Origin: Roseimicrobium sp. ORNL1
GTDB lineage: Bacteria > Verrucomicrobiota > Verrucomicrobiia > Verrucomicrobiales > Verrucomicrobiaceae
NCBI RefSeq assembly: GCF_011044495.1
Contig: NZ_CP049143.1
Coordinates: 496,001-560,000, forward strand
Reading direction: 5' to 3'
DNA length: 64,000 bases
The notes under the pieces were generated by a model that saw only the letters and a list, made by a program, of their open reading frames with translations, was not told where the DNA came from and did not search any database. The position numbers were made by a program, and so were the translations under genes. Positions 1 through 8,935 of this stretch are shown one piece after another (position 1 is the first letter of the stretch; each line of letters opens with the position of its first letter).

Positions 1-344
1 AGGTCAGCCATGACCGCGCCGTAGAGGTCGAGTTCCTGGAAGGATCCGGGAGGATTGCCGAACACGCCGGAGTCATCCACGGAGGAGCCGTACCAGGCGC
101 CAGCGTTGATGGAGATCACGTCGGTCACCGGGACGGTGGCGTCGAGGGAGCCGGAGACCAGGTTCTCAGCGAACAGCACGCCACGGAACACGTAGTGCGA
201 GTCGTAGGCGAGGGAGGCCGTGATACCGAGAGGTTCTTCAGCGGGGGGAGCCTGAACCGGCACGGGAGCCTTGCCAGGGGAGCCGGCGAAAGCCGACGCG
301 GCCAGCAGCGAGAGTGCCGGGGTAAGCAGGGAGCGGAGTTTCAT
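1..344 (-). CDS. Putative outer-membrane beta-barrel protein (TorF-like porin), partial
   Basis: The frame starts at an ATG at 344 and runs off the left edge of the window, so only the N-terminal ~114 residues are seen. It opens with a clear signal peptide (MKLRSLLTPALSLLAASAFA), then a Pro/Ala-rich linker, then an alternating pattern with YDSHYVFRGV and NAGAWYGSS. Aromatic, alternating strands starting with Y-D-S-x-Y-V-F-R-G are typical of the TorF-type putative porins common in Verrucomicrobia and Proteobacteria. Function as an outer-membrane channel is inferred from the family; substrate unknown. The missing C-terminus would need the final aromatic residue of a barrel to confirm the call. 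Confidence 0.6.
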   Translation of the reverse strand, partial: MKLRSLLTPALSLLAASAFAGSPGKAPVPVQAPPAEEPLGITASLAYDSHYVFRGVLFAENLVSGSLDATVPVTDVISINAGAWYGSSVDDSGVFGNPPGSFQELDLYGAVMAD

Positions 345-710
345 GCAGTGTGTTTTGGTTTGGTTGGTGTTAGTCGGTTGAGACACATCCAACTGCCGAC
401 TTGTGGACGAATCCTTAGGCGCGGCAAAAGGTGTATTTCGAGCGCCGAAACTAGCGAGCTTTTTCAGGGAGGGAAGCTTTTTTCGCACGATTGGGCACGA
501 AAAATGCCCAAATATTGAACATTTTGTCGTCTTCGGGTGTCGTCGACACGCCGTGGGAACAAATTCACCTCAAAAACGGGGCAATTATCGCCCTTCAAAA
601 AGCGGAAATGCGGGGGCGTAAAGGCGCCACCGCATCATGGCACGGTCTGGCTTCTGGGTGTAGCGGGCGTCGCGCCTCGGAGGGCGCCAATTCTTCCACG
701 TGGTTCCCGT
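345..710. other. Intergenic region, nothing recognised
   Basis: A 366-base gap between the leftward porin-like gene and the leftward zinc-ribbon gene. Short frames occur but none looks protein-like. It presumably carries the promoter of the porin-like gene; I see no convincing hairpin, operator or RNA gene. Confidence 0.4.
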
Positions 711-935
711 TCACGCCATGTCGGAGGACAGGACGGAATTGGCCTTCCGCTTGGCGAGCAAATGCGCCTGCGCGGTCACGCGCTCGGCCGTCTCATCGAA
801 GCGGTAGCCGTGGCAGCTCGGGCAGTGGAAAGTACGCACGGTGACGATGGAGCCGCAGCCCTCGCACACCTTATAATCGGACGGTTGTTCGAGGATCTTG
901 GCCGCTTGCTTCAACCGTTCTTTGGAATCGCTCAT
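711..935 (-). CDS. Small zinc-ribbon protein
   Basis: 74 residues with two Cys pairs, CEGC (about residues 24-27) and CPSC (about 38-41), the spacing of a zinc-ribbon knuckle pair. The N-terminal half is a charged helix (SDSKERLKQAAKILEQ) and the C-terminal third is Ala/Lys-rich and also helical. No signal peptide, so cytoplasmic. It stands alone upstream of the rpsT terminator. Such proteins often bind nucleic acid or act as accessory factors, but nothing here fixes a role. Confidence 0.75.
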   Translation of the reverse strand: MSDSKERLKQAAKILEQPSDYKVCEGCGSIVTVRTFHCPSCHGYRFDETAERVTAQAHLLAKRKANSVLSSDMA

Positions 936-1001
936 GCTTGGTGGGGGATGTCTAACTGAATACGCATGGTGTCAAGCGTGGGACTCACTGGCAGCACGTA
1001 G

Positions 1002-1036
1002 GAAAAAGAGAAGGCGCGGTGGTATACCGCGCCTTT
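1002..1036 (-). terminator. Rho-independent terminator of rpsT
   Basis: Reading leftwards, a perfect 10-bp stem (AAGGCGCGGT / ACCGCGCCTT, loop 5 nt) is followed by a T-rich tract (TCTCTTTTTCC). It lies 26 bases past the rpsT stop codon. Confidence 0.85.
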
Positions 1037-1061
1037 GCCCGCAGGGATGTGTGAGTGGGGG

Positions 1062-1331
1062 TTAGGCCTTGGCAGCCTTGCCCAGTTTCTGAGCGATACG
1101 GCTCTTGAGACGGGATGCGGTGTTCTTGTGCAGCGTGCTCGTCTTGGCGGCCTTGTCGGCGGCGGAAGCGAAGTTGTTGTAGGCTTCCTGAGCGGCCTTC
1201 GAGTCACCGCTCGCGATCGCGGCGATGACCTTCTTCCGGAGGGTGCGAACACGGCTCTTGGTGGCCTTGTTGCGCGCGGTGCGTGCCTTGATTCGGCGGA
1301 CGTCTTTCTCGGAAGAGCGGATGTTCGGCAT
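1062..1331 (-). CDS. rpsT: 30S ribosomal protein S20
   Basis: 89 residues, very basic, starting MPNIRSSEKDVRR and containing the three-helix pattern of bacterial S20 (RNKATKSRVRTLRKKV and TLHKNTASRLKSRIAQ). S20 binds 16S rRNA in the 30S body during early assembly. Length matches the family (about 85-90 residues). It is monocistronic here: a strong terminator follows it and the gene upstream (1416-1925) has its own signal-peptide start. Confidence 0.97.
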   Translation of the reverse strand: MPNIRSSEKDVRRIKARTARNKATKSRVRTLRKKVIAAIASGDSKAAQEAYNNFASAADKAAKTSTLHKNTASRLKSRIAQKLGKAAKA

Positions 1332-1415
1332 AAAGCGGGTGTGAAATGCGGGGCGGGGTGTTTAAGGCACGGCCGGCCCTTTGTCAAACGGATGAGGAAA
1401 GTAATTTGAGAGGAA

Positions 1416-1925
1416 TCATTTGTACCCGGAAATCATGGCCACCAGGGCCTTCTTCTGGGTTCCTCCGGCATGTCGCACGGTCACCATGTACACGCCTGTG
1501 CGTTTGGGGGTTACGTGCAGGGTCACCCCCCAACCGCCGGGAGTCTTTTCCACTTTGGATTCGATGGGTTTACCCTCGGAGTCGAGCACTTGGGAGGAAA
1601 TTTGAACACCACTCTTGGGAGAGACGGCCACGGCCACGCGATATTCGTTGCCCTTGAAGAGCTGGATGCGGACGGCCTTGCCCATTTCAGGGGAAAGCTC
1701 CCGCTCCCAAATGTCCGCACGAAAGTCGAAGCCCTGGGCCTCCTGGGCCTTGGCCAGTTCGACGAGTGCTTCCTCCACCTGCGAGGCTTCATCTGCGCGG
1801 AGGGAGGCGGGGGCGAGAGGGAGCAAGGCAGAGGCGAGAAGTACGCCCAAAAAACGGCGCAACGATAGGCAAGAATTTGCCTTCGGAGAGAGGCGTGAGG
1901 AAGGGGGAATATCGTTCACACTCAT
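1416..1925 (-). CDS. Secreted protein of unknown function
   Basis: 169 residues. After about 22 polar and basic residues there is a hydrophobic stretch (FLGVLLASALLPLAPASLRA) ending in a likely signal-peptidase I site near ADEAS, so the mature ~125-residue protein is probably periplasmic. The mature part has a short helix (VEEALVELAKAQEAQGFDF) followed by beta-rich sequence (YRVAVAVSPKSGVQISSQV, GVTLHVTPKRTGVYMVTV) like an Ig-type or PPC-type sandwich. I do not recognise the family. The long N-region before the hydrophobic stretch suggests the true start could be downstream, but there is no internal Met. Confidence 0.7.
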   Translation of the reverse strand: MSVNDIPPSSRLSPKANSCLSLRRFLGVLLASALLPLAPASLRADEASQVEEALVELAKAQEAQGFDFRADIWERELSPEMGKAVRIQLFKGNEYRVAVAVSPKSGVQISSQVLDSEGKPIESKVEKTPGGWGVTLHVTPKRTGVYMVTVRHAGGTQKKALVAMISGYK

Positions 1926-2046
1926 GGATACGCTGACGGATTCCAGTTGGCCAGTCCGCCACTATAACGATCGCGTCTCAGTTTGCACCCGATAGTTCAA
2001 ACGAAAACTTGCTGACGGCAAAAACCCGTCTTTCATCGCACGCAAC

Positions 2047-2877
2047 ATGGCGCGCATAGTATTTACGCTGGAGGACGGCACGGAGATTGAAGCGGAGCTC
2101 GACTCCGATGTCATCACGATTGGCAGACATGCAGATAGCATTGTCGTACTGCCCAGTGGGTCGGTGTCCAGCCATCATGCCACCGTGAAGCGCCGCGGAG
2201 ACAGCTTCTATGTGCAGGATCTCGGCACGACCAATGGCACGAAGCTCAATGGTGTGGAAGTCGAAGAGGCCAAACTTGAGGATGGTGACCAGCTTGCCTT
2301 TGGCGACGTGCCGGCGGTGGTACACCTGACAGATCCTGCGCGGAGCATTCCTTCGGCTGTGCCTATTCCGAGTTTCTCCGGCCTCCCTGCAGGAGCTCCT
2401 GCTCTGCCTGGCAAGGGGGCGCTTCCGCCTCCCGTGGCTGCCGGCGGTGGGGGCAGGACACCCCAGCAAGTGGCGGCGATGGCGCGCACTTCCGGCGTGC
2501 GTGGACGCTCTCCGGCCCACTCCCGTCCAGTGCAATACAAGGAGTCCACGGGTTGCGCCGGGTTCCTGACCTTCCTGTTTTTCCTCGTGCTGGCGTTCCT
2601 CATTGGTCTGCACGTGAGGCACGGCGTGGTCACCGGTGGATTTTTGCTGAAGGACGTGTTGATAAAGGTGCGGGAGAAGACTGAAAAGGGTGTCGAGAAG
2701 GATGCGGAACCGGAAAAGCCCGCTGAGAGCGCTGCTCCGGCAAATGGTGCTCCCGCTCCTGCGGCTCCTGCCACTCCTCCTGCGACGCCCGCACCTGGTG
2801 CCGCCAATGCACCTGCACCGGCGGCTCCCGCGCCTGCGATGGGTGGCGGTGGTGCGATGATGGATGCGACCAACTAG
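2047..2877 (+). CDS. FHA-domain single-pass membrane protein
   Basis: 276 residues. Residues ~1-95 are a forkhead-associated (phosphothreonine-binding) domain: ITIGRHADSIVVLPSGSVSSHHA carries the G-R and S-x-x-H core, and LGTTNGTKLNG the TNGT turn. A Pro/Gly linker (~105-175) leads to one membrane helix (GFLTFLFFLVLAFLIGLHV, ~178-200), a short charged segment and a long Ala/Pro tail ending in a Gly/Met run. FHA domains read Ser/Thr kinase signals, so the protein probably recruits a phosphorylated partner to the membrane; no kinase gene lies nearby. A strong terminator follows. Confidence 0.85.
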   Translation: MARIVFTLEDGTEIEAELDSDVITIGRHADSIVVLPSGSVSSHHATVKRRGDSFYVQDLGTTNGTKLNGVEVEEAKLEDGDQLAFGDVPAVVHLTDPARSIPSAVPIPSFSGLPAGAPALPGKGALPPPVAAGGGGRTPQQVAAMARTSGVRGRSPAHSRPVQYKESTGCAGFLTFLFFLVLAFLIGLHVRHGVVTGGFLLKDVLIKVREKTEKGVEKDAEPEKPAESAAPANGAPAPAAPATPPATPAPGAANAPAPAAPAPAMGGGGAMMDATN

Positions 2878-2933
2878 TGGTTCGGCGGCCGACTCGCGCG
2901 CGATTCCGATTTCAAGACAACCAACTCTCAAGC

Positions 2934-2964
2934 AGTGGGGACATTCGTGTCCCCACTTTTTTTG
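2934..2964 (+). terminator. Rho-independent terminator with TTCG tetraloop
   Basis: Perfect 10-bp stem AGTGGGGACA / TGTCCCCACT closing a TTCG tetraloop, followed by a run of T. It lies about 57 bases after the FHA gene and would end its transcript. Confidence 0.9.
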
Positions 2965-3172
2965 TCTGCGATGCGCTACGAGAGAAGGGTGTAGACCCCG
3001 GGTGCGGTGACCTCATGAATGGGGCGCAAGAGTGCTCATACGCATTAACCCAAATGAGAGCGTGCTGAAGACTCCGTTGGGCGAGCACGCCTGTCACAGT
3101 GGGCTATGAGGCACAGTCGAAGCAGTTTTGCGGACTACGCCCTTCAAGGCAAACGTCCTTCCACCAAAGAGG

Positions 3173-3311
3173 CGGTAGGGATGCGCTCCTGCGCGTCCGA
3201 CTTCAGGCGGGCGGAGGTGGTGTGGAACTGGGCGTGAAACGGCCTCGCCACGTGGCATCCCCCTCCGCCTCCGCCCACTATCTACGGACGCGCAGGAGCG
3301 CATCCCTACCG
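3173..3311. repeat. Palindromic intergenic repeat with 27-bp arms
   Basis: The 27 bases at 3173-3199 (core GGGATGCGCTCCTGCGCG) recur as a perfect reverse complement at 3285-3311, and weaker complementarity (CACCAAAG / CTTTGGTG) extends outwards on both sides. The 85-base centre is GC-rich and codes for nothing recognisable. One copy in this window; it resembles the other palindromic elements in general layout but not in sequence. Confidence 0.8.
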
Positions 3312-3454
3312 TCCCTTTGGTGTGGAGGGACGCTCAAGTGCAACGCGAATAGTGGCTCGGGGGCTCGAGGACGTATTCGTTTCGACGACGAACTCGCAGG
3401 CTATTGTCCCTCCGGCACAAATGCCCCACTCTTTGATGGAGGACGCACCTTCGG

Positions 3455-6400
3455 TCACGCAGGGCTGGCCGCAGGCATGAGGGTGGGAGTGGTCGGAGAT
3501 TCCTCTTCAAGATTATCCGTGTCGAGTTCCGGCTGGTGGTGTGCGGCAATGAGTGAGTAGAACACGGGCACGACGAAAAGGGTGAAGACGGTGCCCACGA
3601 TCATGCCGGTGACGAGCACGATGCCGATGCTGTTGCGCGCTTCCGCGCCGGGACCGGCGACGAGCACGAGTGGGAAGTGGCCGAACACAGTCGCGGCGGA
3701 GGTCATGAGCACCGGACGCAAACGTGTGAGGGAGGCTTCGCGCAGCGCAGCCATCTTCTCAAGACCGCGTGCCTGGAGTTCATTGGCGAACTGCACAATG
3801 AGGATGCCGTTCTTCGCAAGCAGACCCACCAGGGTGATGAGGCCCACTTGCGAGTAGATGTTGATCGTGGTGAAGTCGAGGAAGGTGAACATCAGCGCAC
3901 CGGAGATGGCGAGCGGCACGGAACCGAGCAAGACGATGAGCGGATCGCGGAAGCTGCGGAACTGCGCGGCGAGCACGAGGTAGATGAGCACCACGGCAAA
4001 GCCCAGTGTCACCGTGAGCGCGGAGCCTTCCTTGCGAATCTGGCGGGATTCACCGGCGTAGTCGAGGGTGATGCCTGGACCACCGGCTTTGCGTGCGGCA
4101 TCTTCCAGCACGCGCAGGCCTTCCTCCTTGGTCACGCCGGGCTGCACACCACCGAAGATGCGCACGGCGTTGCGTTGCTGGAAGCGATTGAGCGTGCGAG
4201 GCGCGGTGTGTGCTTCAATGCTGGTGAAGGTGGACACCGGTACGAGTTCGCCTTCCGGTGTCTTCACCTTGAGATCGAGCAGTGGGCCCACGGCAGCGCG
4301 ATCATCATCGCCAATCTGTGGGATGACCTTGTAGCTGCGGTCGAAGTAGTTGAAGCGATTGACATACGCGCCGCCGAGCAGCGTGCCGAGTTCCTGGCCC
4401 ACACCGGCGAGGTCGAGTCCGAGGTCCGCGAGACGTTCGCGATCAATCATGACGCGCGCTTCGGGACGGTCGATTTTCAGGTCGGTGTCCACATAGAGGA
4501 ACTTGCCGCTCTGGAATCCGGCGCCGATGATCTCGCCCGCGGTCTGCAGCATGTTCTCGAGTGGCTCGTTCGTTTGCAGCACCAGTTCTACATCGTACTG
4601 GCCCGGAGTCGGCAGCGGAGGATCGAGACGTGGGAAGATGCGCAGTCCGGGCACGGTGGACACGGCGCCGTACACCTCTCCGTACATTTCCGCCGTGGTA
4701 CGTCCGCGACCTTTCCAATCTTTTGCCACCATGCCGCCGAAGCCGCCCCAGCCAGCGGTGAGTGACCACATGTATTCTGCTTCGGGGAAGGCGGTCACGG
4801 CATCCACGAGCTTGAGAGACTCGCGATTGGCAGCCTCGATGGTGGAGTCTGGAGGCGTATCCAGGAACAGGCTGATGTGGCTCTGGTCTTCCACCGGGGC
4901 GAGTTCCTTGGCGGAGAACATGTAGAACGGCCATGCGGCGAACATCACGACGATGGCTACGAGCACGATCACCGTGCGCATCTGCAGGGCCACATCCAGC
5001 ATGCCTGCGTAGACATGCTTCACGCGTTCAAAGGTGCGGTTCACCAGGCGCGTGAGCCAGCCTTCCTTGCCACGTGCATGCACGAAGTGCGCGCTCATGA
5101 CCGGAGACAGTGTGAGGGCGACGAAACCGGATACCACGACTGCCGCGGCGAGAGTGATGGCAAACTCCAGGAAGAGCGAACCAGTGAGCCCCCCCTGAAA
5201 ACCAATTGGCGCATACACTGCGGCGAGCGTGATGGTCATCGCGATGATGGGGCCGAACAATTCTCGTGCGCCGATGATGGCGGCCTGCATGCGGGTCTTC
5301 CCCTCATGCACGTGGCGTTCCACGTTTTCGACGACCACAATCGCGTCATCCACGACAAGACCCACGGAAAGCACAATCGCCAGGATGGTGAGCAGGTTCA
5401 GGCTGAATCCGCACGCGTACATGATCGCGACGGCGCCGATGAGCGAGATGGGCATCGCAATGAGCGGCACCATCGCAGTGCGAATCGAGCCCATGAAGAG
5501 GAACACCGCGAGCCCCACGATGAGCACGGTCTCCACGAGGGTCTTGCTGATTTCCTTCAGCGCATCACGCATGAACATGGTGCCGTCCCACACCAGGCTC
5601 ATCTCAATGTCCTTCGGCAGATTGGGACGGATGCGCTCCATCTCGGCTTCGAGATTCTTTGCCACATCGATTTCGTTGGAGCCGATTAGCGGCCACACGC
5701 CGAGGTACACGCCCTCGACCTTGTCGTGCTTCGCAATCATGTCCGGCTCCTCCGCGCCGAGCTCCACGCGGGCCACATCGCTGAGACGGACGATGGCGCC
5801 ATCACGATCCGTCACGATGAGATTGGCGAACTCCTCCGTGGAGCGCAGGTCCGTGTTCGCGAGAAGATTGATCTCCACCATGTTGCCCTTCGTGCGGCCC
5901 ACGGCGGCGAGGAAGTTGTTGCGACGCAGTGCGGCCTGCACATCGCCGGGAGAGAGATTGAGTGCGGCGAGGCGGTCCGGATCAATCCACACGCGCATCG
6001 CGATCTGGCGTCCACCTTCAATGGTCACGCGCTGCACGCCGGGGAGCGTGGCGAGCTGGGGCTGCAGCGTGCGCAGGAGCCAGTCTGTCACCGCAGGCAC
6101 GCTGCGTTCCTTGGAACTGAAGCTCAGGTAGAAGGTGGCGTACGGTCGGTCTGCACGCTGCACCTCCACGGCGGGCGGCTCTGCCTCTGTAGGAAGTTCT
6201 GCGCGGACTTGCTGCAATCGTGCTGTGACCTCCGCGAGACCGGCGGTGATGTCATGATTGAGCTTCAACCGTACCGTCACCGTGCTGATGCCTGCACGGC
6301 TGGTGGATTCCACATGGTCCACGCCACCGATTTGCGAGACCACACGCTCAATCGGAGTCGTGAGGAAGCCGCGCACCGTCTCCGCACTTGCGCCGTAATA

Positions 6401-6553
6401 TAGCGTGGTGATGATGATCGAGGAGCTCTCGATCTTCGGATACTGCTGCACCGGCAGCGAGCTGATCGAGCGCCAGCCAACGAGGACGATCACCAGGTTG
6501 ACGACGATCGCGAGCACAGGGTGCTTGATGAAGATGTCGGTAAATGAGCGCAT
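3455..6553 (-). CDS. RND multidrug efflux permease (HAE-1 type)
   Basis: 1032 residues, the usual size of AcrB/MexF-like inner-membrane pumps. It opens MRSFTDIFIKHPVLAIVVN with the first membrane helix, has the large periplasmic porter loops after helices 1 and 7, and in helix 4 the proton-relay motif GLVVDDAIVVVENVERH (paired Asp), which marks drug-exporting HAE-1 pumps rather than metal pumps. The C-terminal half has the repeated set of helices (GLLAKNGILIVQFANE). It exports hydrophobic compounds using the proton gradient and needs the adaptor coded just upstream plus an outer-membrane channel, which is not in this operon. Last gene of tetR - adaptor - pump. Confidence 0.95.
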   Translation of the reverse strand: MRSFTDIFIKHPVLAIVVNLVIVLVGWRSISSLPVQQYPKIESSSIIITTLYYGASAETVRGFLTTPIERVVSQIGGVDHVESTSRAGISTVTVRLKLNHDITAGLAEVTARLQQVRAELPTEAEPPAVEVQRADRPYATFYLSFSSKERSVPAVTDWLLRTLQPQLATLPGVQRVTIEGGRQIAMRVWIDPDRLAALNLSPGDVQAALRRNNFLAAVGRTKGNMVEINLLANTDLRSTEEFANLIVTDRDGAIVRLSDVARVELGAEEPDMIAKHDKVEGVYLGVWPLIGSNEIDVAKNLEAEMERIRPNLPKDIEMSLVWDGTMFMRDALKEISKTLVETVLIVGLAVFLFMGSIRTAMVPLIAMPISLIGAVAIMYACGFSLNLLTILAIVLSVGLVVDDAIVVVENVERHVHEGKTRMQAAIIGARELFGPIIAMTITLAAVYAPIGFQGGLTGSLFLEFAITLAAAVVVSGFVALTLSPVMSAHFVHARGKEGWLTRLVNRTFERVKHVYAGMLDVALQMRTVIVLVAIVVMFAAWPFYMFSAKELAPVEDQSHISLFLDTPPDSTIEAANRESLKLVDAVTAFPEAEYMWSLTAGWGGFGGMVAKDWKGRGRTTAEMYGEVYGAVSTVPGLRIFPRLDPPLPTPGQYDVELVLQTNEPLENMLQTAGEIIGAGFQSGKFLYVDTDLKIDRPEARVMIDRERLADLGLDLAGVGQELGTLLGGAYVNRFNYFDRSYKVIPQIGDDDRAAVGPLLDLKVKTPEGELVPVSTFTSIEAHTAPRTLNRFQQRNAVRIFGGVQPGVTKEEGLRVLEDAARKAGGPGITLDYAGESRQIRKEGSALTVTLGFAVVLIYLVLAAQFRSFRDPLIVLLGSVPLAISGALMFTFLDFTTINIYSQVGLITLVGLLAKNGILIVQFANELQARGLEKMAALREASLTRLRPVLMTSAATVFGHFPLVLVAGPGAEARNSIGIVLVTGMIVGTVFTLFVVPVFYSLIAAHHQPELDTDNLEEESPTTPTLMPAASPA

Positions 6554-6622
6554 GAGATTCCGGCCCTCGGTTGAGTGGAGGATGAAATGAGGTTGGGGGG
6601 GAACTGGAGCTGGCCGGCTTGC

Positions 6623-7735
6623 TTAGTTGGCCTGACCTGCGTCCTTGGGAGCTTCATTGGCAGCCGCGACGAGCACAGCTTCGCGCAGCTTGAAGGAGCC
6701 AGAGGCAGCCACGCGATCGCCCGGCTTGAGACCGGACTCAATCAGCACTTCATCGCCATTCACCGCGCTGCTTTGCACGAGGCGAAGGTGAGCCCGGCTG
6801 GTGCCATTGGCTTCGGATGAAATTACAAAGACGTGGTCACCCTCCGGTCCGCGGCGCAAAGCGCTGATGGGAATGGCCACGGCCGTGCGAGCCGGACCGA
6901 CCGGCACGCGTACACGCACGGAAGCACCGGGTGCAGGAGCGAGATCGGCGTCTTCAATCTTCGCACGTATATCGGTATTGCGCGTCTTGGGATCGACTCG
7001 CGCATCGAGGGCGACGATCTTCGCCATGATGGGCTTCTCGTCGCTGATGGTGATGATTTCGACGGGATGTCCTTCTTTCAGCGTGCTGGCGACCGCTTGA
7101 GTCACCGTGAAGTCCACATGCACGGCGCCATCGACGCCCTGCAGCGTGGAGAGCTCGGTGCCCTCTTCGAGGTACTGCCCCGGATGCAGGTCGGCCATGC
7201 CCACGCGGGCACGGAAGGGCGCGCGGATGATCTTGCGTGCGATGACCGCTTTGGTGCGTGCCACCTGGGCGAGGGCGACGTCGCGTTCGGCCAGCGCGCG
7301 ATCGAGTTCCATTTCTGGAGCCGCCTTGTTTTCTGAGAGCTGCTTCATGCGCTTCAACGTGGCTTCGGCGAGGGAAGCCTGTGCCTCCTGCGCTTTCAGT
7401 TCCGCCTGCTCCACGGAAATGTCCTGGGCCACAAGCACGGTTCCAGCTTCCACGATTTGGCCGGGCACGAGTGAGGCTTTTTCCACGGTGCCGGCGAGTT
7501 CATTGCGCAGGGTGATGGAACGCAGTGCCAGCACGGTCCCGATGGACGTGGTGGTCCGGCGGTGTTCCCGCTGTTCGGCGACCGCGACGATCACGGATTC
7601 CATGGGCTCGGGCTGGCTGGCAGCAGCGGCGGCAGCCTGCTCAAGGGAGCTGCGTTTCCACGCGGCAAGGGCGTAGCCACCAGAGGCCACGGTTCCAATC
7701 AACACAACGGATGCGATCCAACGTGCAGCACTCAT
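6623..7735 (-). CDS. Efflux RND periplasmic adaptor (membrane fusion protein)
   Basis: 370 residues. An N-terminal membrane anchor or uncleaved signal (ARWIASVVLIGTVASGGYALAAW) is followed by a lipoyl half (GTVEKASLVPGQIVEAGTVL), an alpha-helical hairpin (~110-155), the second lipoyl half (FRARVGMADLHPGQYLEEG) and beta-barrel and membrane-proximal domains. This is the AcrA/MexE layout. It bridges the RND pump and a TolC-type channel. It begins 18 bases after the tetR stop and ends 69 bases before the pump start, so the three genes are probably one transcript. Confidence 0.93.
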   Translation of the reverse strand: MSAARWIASVVLIGTVASGGYALAAWKRSSLEQAAAAAASQPEPMESVIVAVAEQREHRRTTTSIGTVLALRSITLRNELAGTVEKASLVPGQIVEAGTVLVAQDISVEQAELKAQEAQASLAEATLKRMKQLSENKAAPEMELDRALAERDVALAQVARTKAVIARKIIRAPFRARVGMADLHPGQYLEEGTELSTLQGVDGAVHVDFTVTQAVASTLKEGHPVEIITISDEKPIMAKIVALDARVDPKTRNTDIRAKIEDADLAPAPGASVRVRVPVGPARTAVAIPISALRRGPEGDHVFVISSEANGTSRAHLRLVQSSAVNGDEVLIESGLKPGDRVAASGSFKLREAVLVAAANEAPKDAGQAN

Positions 7736-7752
7736 GATTTTGGCTTGGGGGG

Positions 7753-8349
7753 TTATTTGAGAGCGCCGTCGGCGTTCTTTGCCTGCTCAGCGACGGCGTT
7801 GTTCAGCATGGTTTCCAGGGAGGCGCGGAGGCGATCCATGACGGACTGATCCACGGGACGAAGTCGAAGCACCCAGTGCAGCCAGAGGCCATCGATGGCC
7901 GTGACCACGGTCTCGCTCACATTGGGGGGGAGGTTGTCCTCCGCCACGAGGCGGTAGAGTTCCGTGTAGGCGTCGCGCATCGGCTGGATGAGCGCCGGGT
8001 CGTGGGCGAGTGCGGCGAAGACGGCGGCGTAGCTGCGCCGGAGCTGCTCGGTCCAGGTTTGTGCATCGGTGAGGCAGCACTTCAGAATGGCACGCGCCAT
8101 GCGACCGGGGCCCTCGGGGACGCTTTGGTAGGATTCGGTGAAATGCTTGCGCCAGCCATCGGCGGTGCGCTTCACCATGGCCTCGATGAGGTGATCCTTG
8201 CTGGAGAAATGGTGGAGCAGTCCACCCTTGCTCACGCCTGCCTCGGCCGCCACCGCGTCAAACGTCAGGCGGGAAACCCCTTGTCTGGCGGCCACGGTTT
8301 CCGCTGCATCGAGCAGCACGTCCTTGAGGGGATGAGGAGGGCGAATCAT
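7753..8349 (-). CDS. TetR-family repressor of the efflux operon
   Basis: About 198 residues from the ATG at 8349 (MIRPPHPLKD); an in-frame ATG at 8367 would add six residues. The N-terminal HTH is clear: LTFDAVAAEAGVSKGGLLHHF, followed by the SSKDHLIEAM helix typical of TetR proteins. The C-terminal domain (~60-190) is helical and would bind the inducer. The open frame extends upstream to 8688, but that part crosses the operators and does not look like protein, so I rejected it. Two palindromes sit just upstream of the start, which suggests autorepression and control of the whole efflux operon. Confidence 0.92.
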   Translation of the reverse strand: MIRPPHPLKDVLLDAAETVAARQGVSRLTFDAVAAEAGVSKGGLLHHFSSKDHLIEAMVKRTADGWRKHFTESYQSVPEGPGRMARAILKCCLTDAQTWTEQLRRSYAAVFAALAHDPALIQPMRDAYTELYRLVAEDNLPPNVSETVVTAIDGLWLHWVLRLRPVDQSVMDRLRASLETMLNNAVAEQAKNADGALK

Positions 8350-8367
8350 GCAGTCTGCTTGATGCAT

Positions 8368-8405
8368 ACCGTCCAGACGGTCGGAAATCAAGCCGTCTGG
8401 ACGGT
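8368..8405. promoter_or_regulatory. Twin palindromic operator for the TetR regulator
   Basis: Two copies of a palindrome, ACCGTCCAGACGGT (8368-8381) and GCCGTCTGGACGGT (8392-8405), consensus CCGTC-YR-GACGG, with centres 24 bp apart. Each is self-complementary and the two are also reverse complements of each other. Their place 19-56 bases upstream of the tetR start is where an autoregulatory TetR operator is expected. The pair could also fold as one hairpin in the leader RNA. Confidence 0.75.
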
Positions 8406-8935
8406 TTTTTTCGTAGGTGAGGGTAAGCAGCAGCATCTCACCGGTAGTGACGAATACGCGTGGGCGGATGAGACAGGAGGCGGGGGGATTCGTAGTTTTT
8501 TGTTGGCAAGCGAGGTTGTCGAGAGATGAGGAGATTTCTCGTCCGCTCACGGCCAGGGTCACTTCACCAGCACATGACAGTTCAGTCTGAGGTGTAAAAC
8601 GACTGGGAGGGTAGTAAAAGCAGAGCGATGGGGAAGACGGTGTCGAAAGTCGTCTGATAAAGAATTCCCAAGGAATTGAGACCGCCAAGAATCGCCTCTG
8701 CTGGCTTCCACAAAAAGGGCCGGGCCCTGTTCCACTATTCTATCTCCCTGGAGCCAGTCGTTCTTCAAATGGCAAGGGTGAGAGCAGGTTCTCTAAGGCG
8801 CCCTGCTGAGATAAGCCAACCAACCAAAAATGAAAGATGGTTTTGCGATGACATGTAAAATGAAGGACCTGGCGCGCGGGAAAATCGAAAGGAACACAAC
8901 CTCGCGTTTTTTTAAAATAGATTATTGCTGTTCCA
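8405..8935. other. Intergenic region between efflux operon and KaiC-like gene
   Basis: About 530 bases. No gene-like frame, RNA or strong repeat recognised. The last 120 bases become AT-rich (ttttttt at 8908-8912 and taaaataga just before the KaiC-like start), which fits the promoter of the rightward two-gene island and the lower GC of that island. Confidence 0.4.

Noticed and set aside
3677-5689. Long Glu/His-rich frames opposite the RND pump
   Set aside because: Antisense shadows of the pump gene.
8350-8688. Upstream extension of the TetR frame
   Set aside because: It crosses the twin operators, lacks family similarity and has non-protein-like composition.
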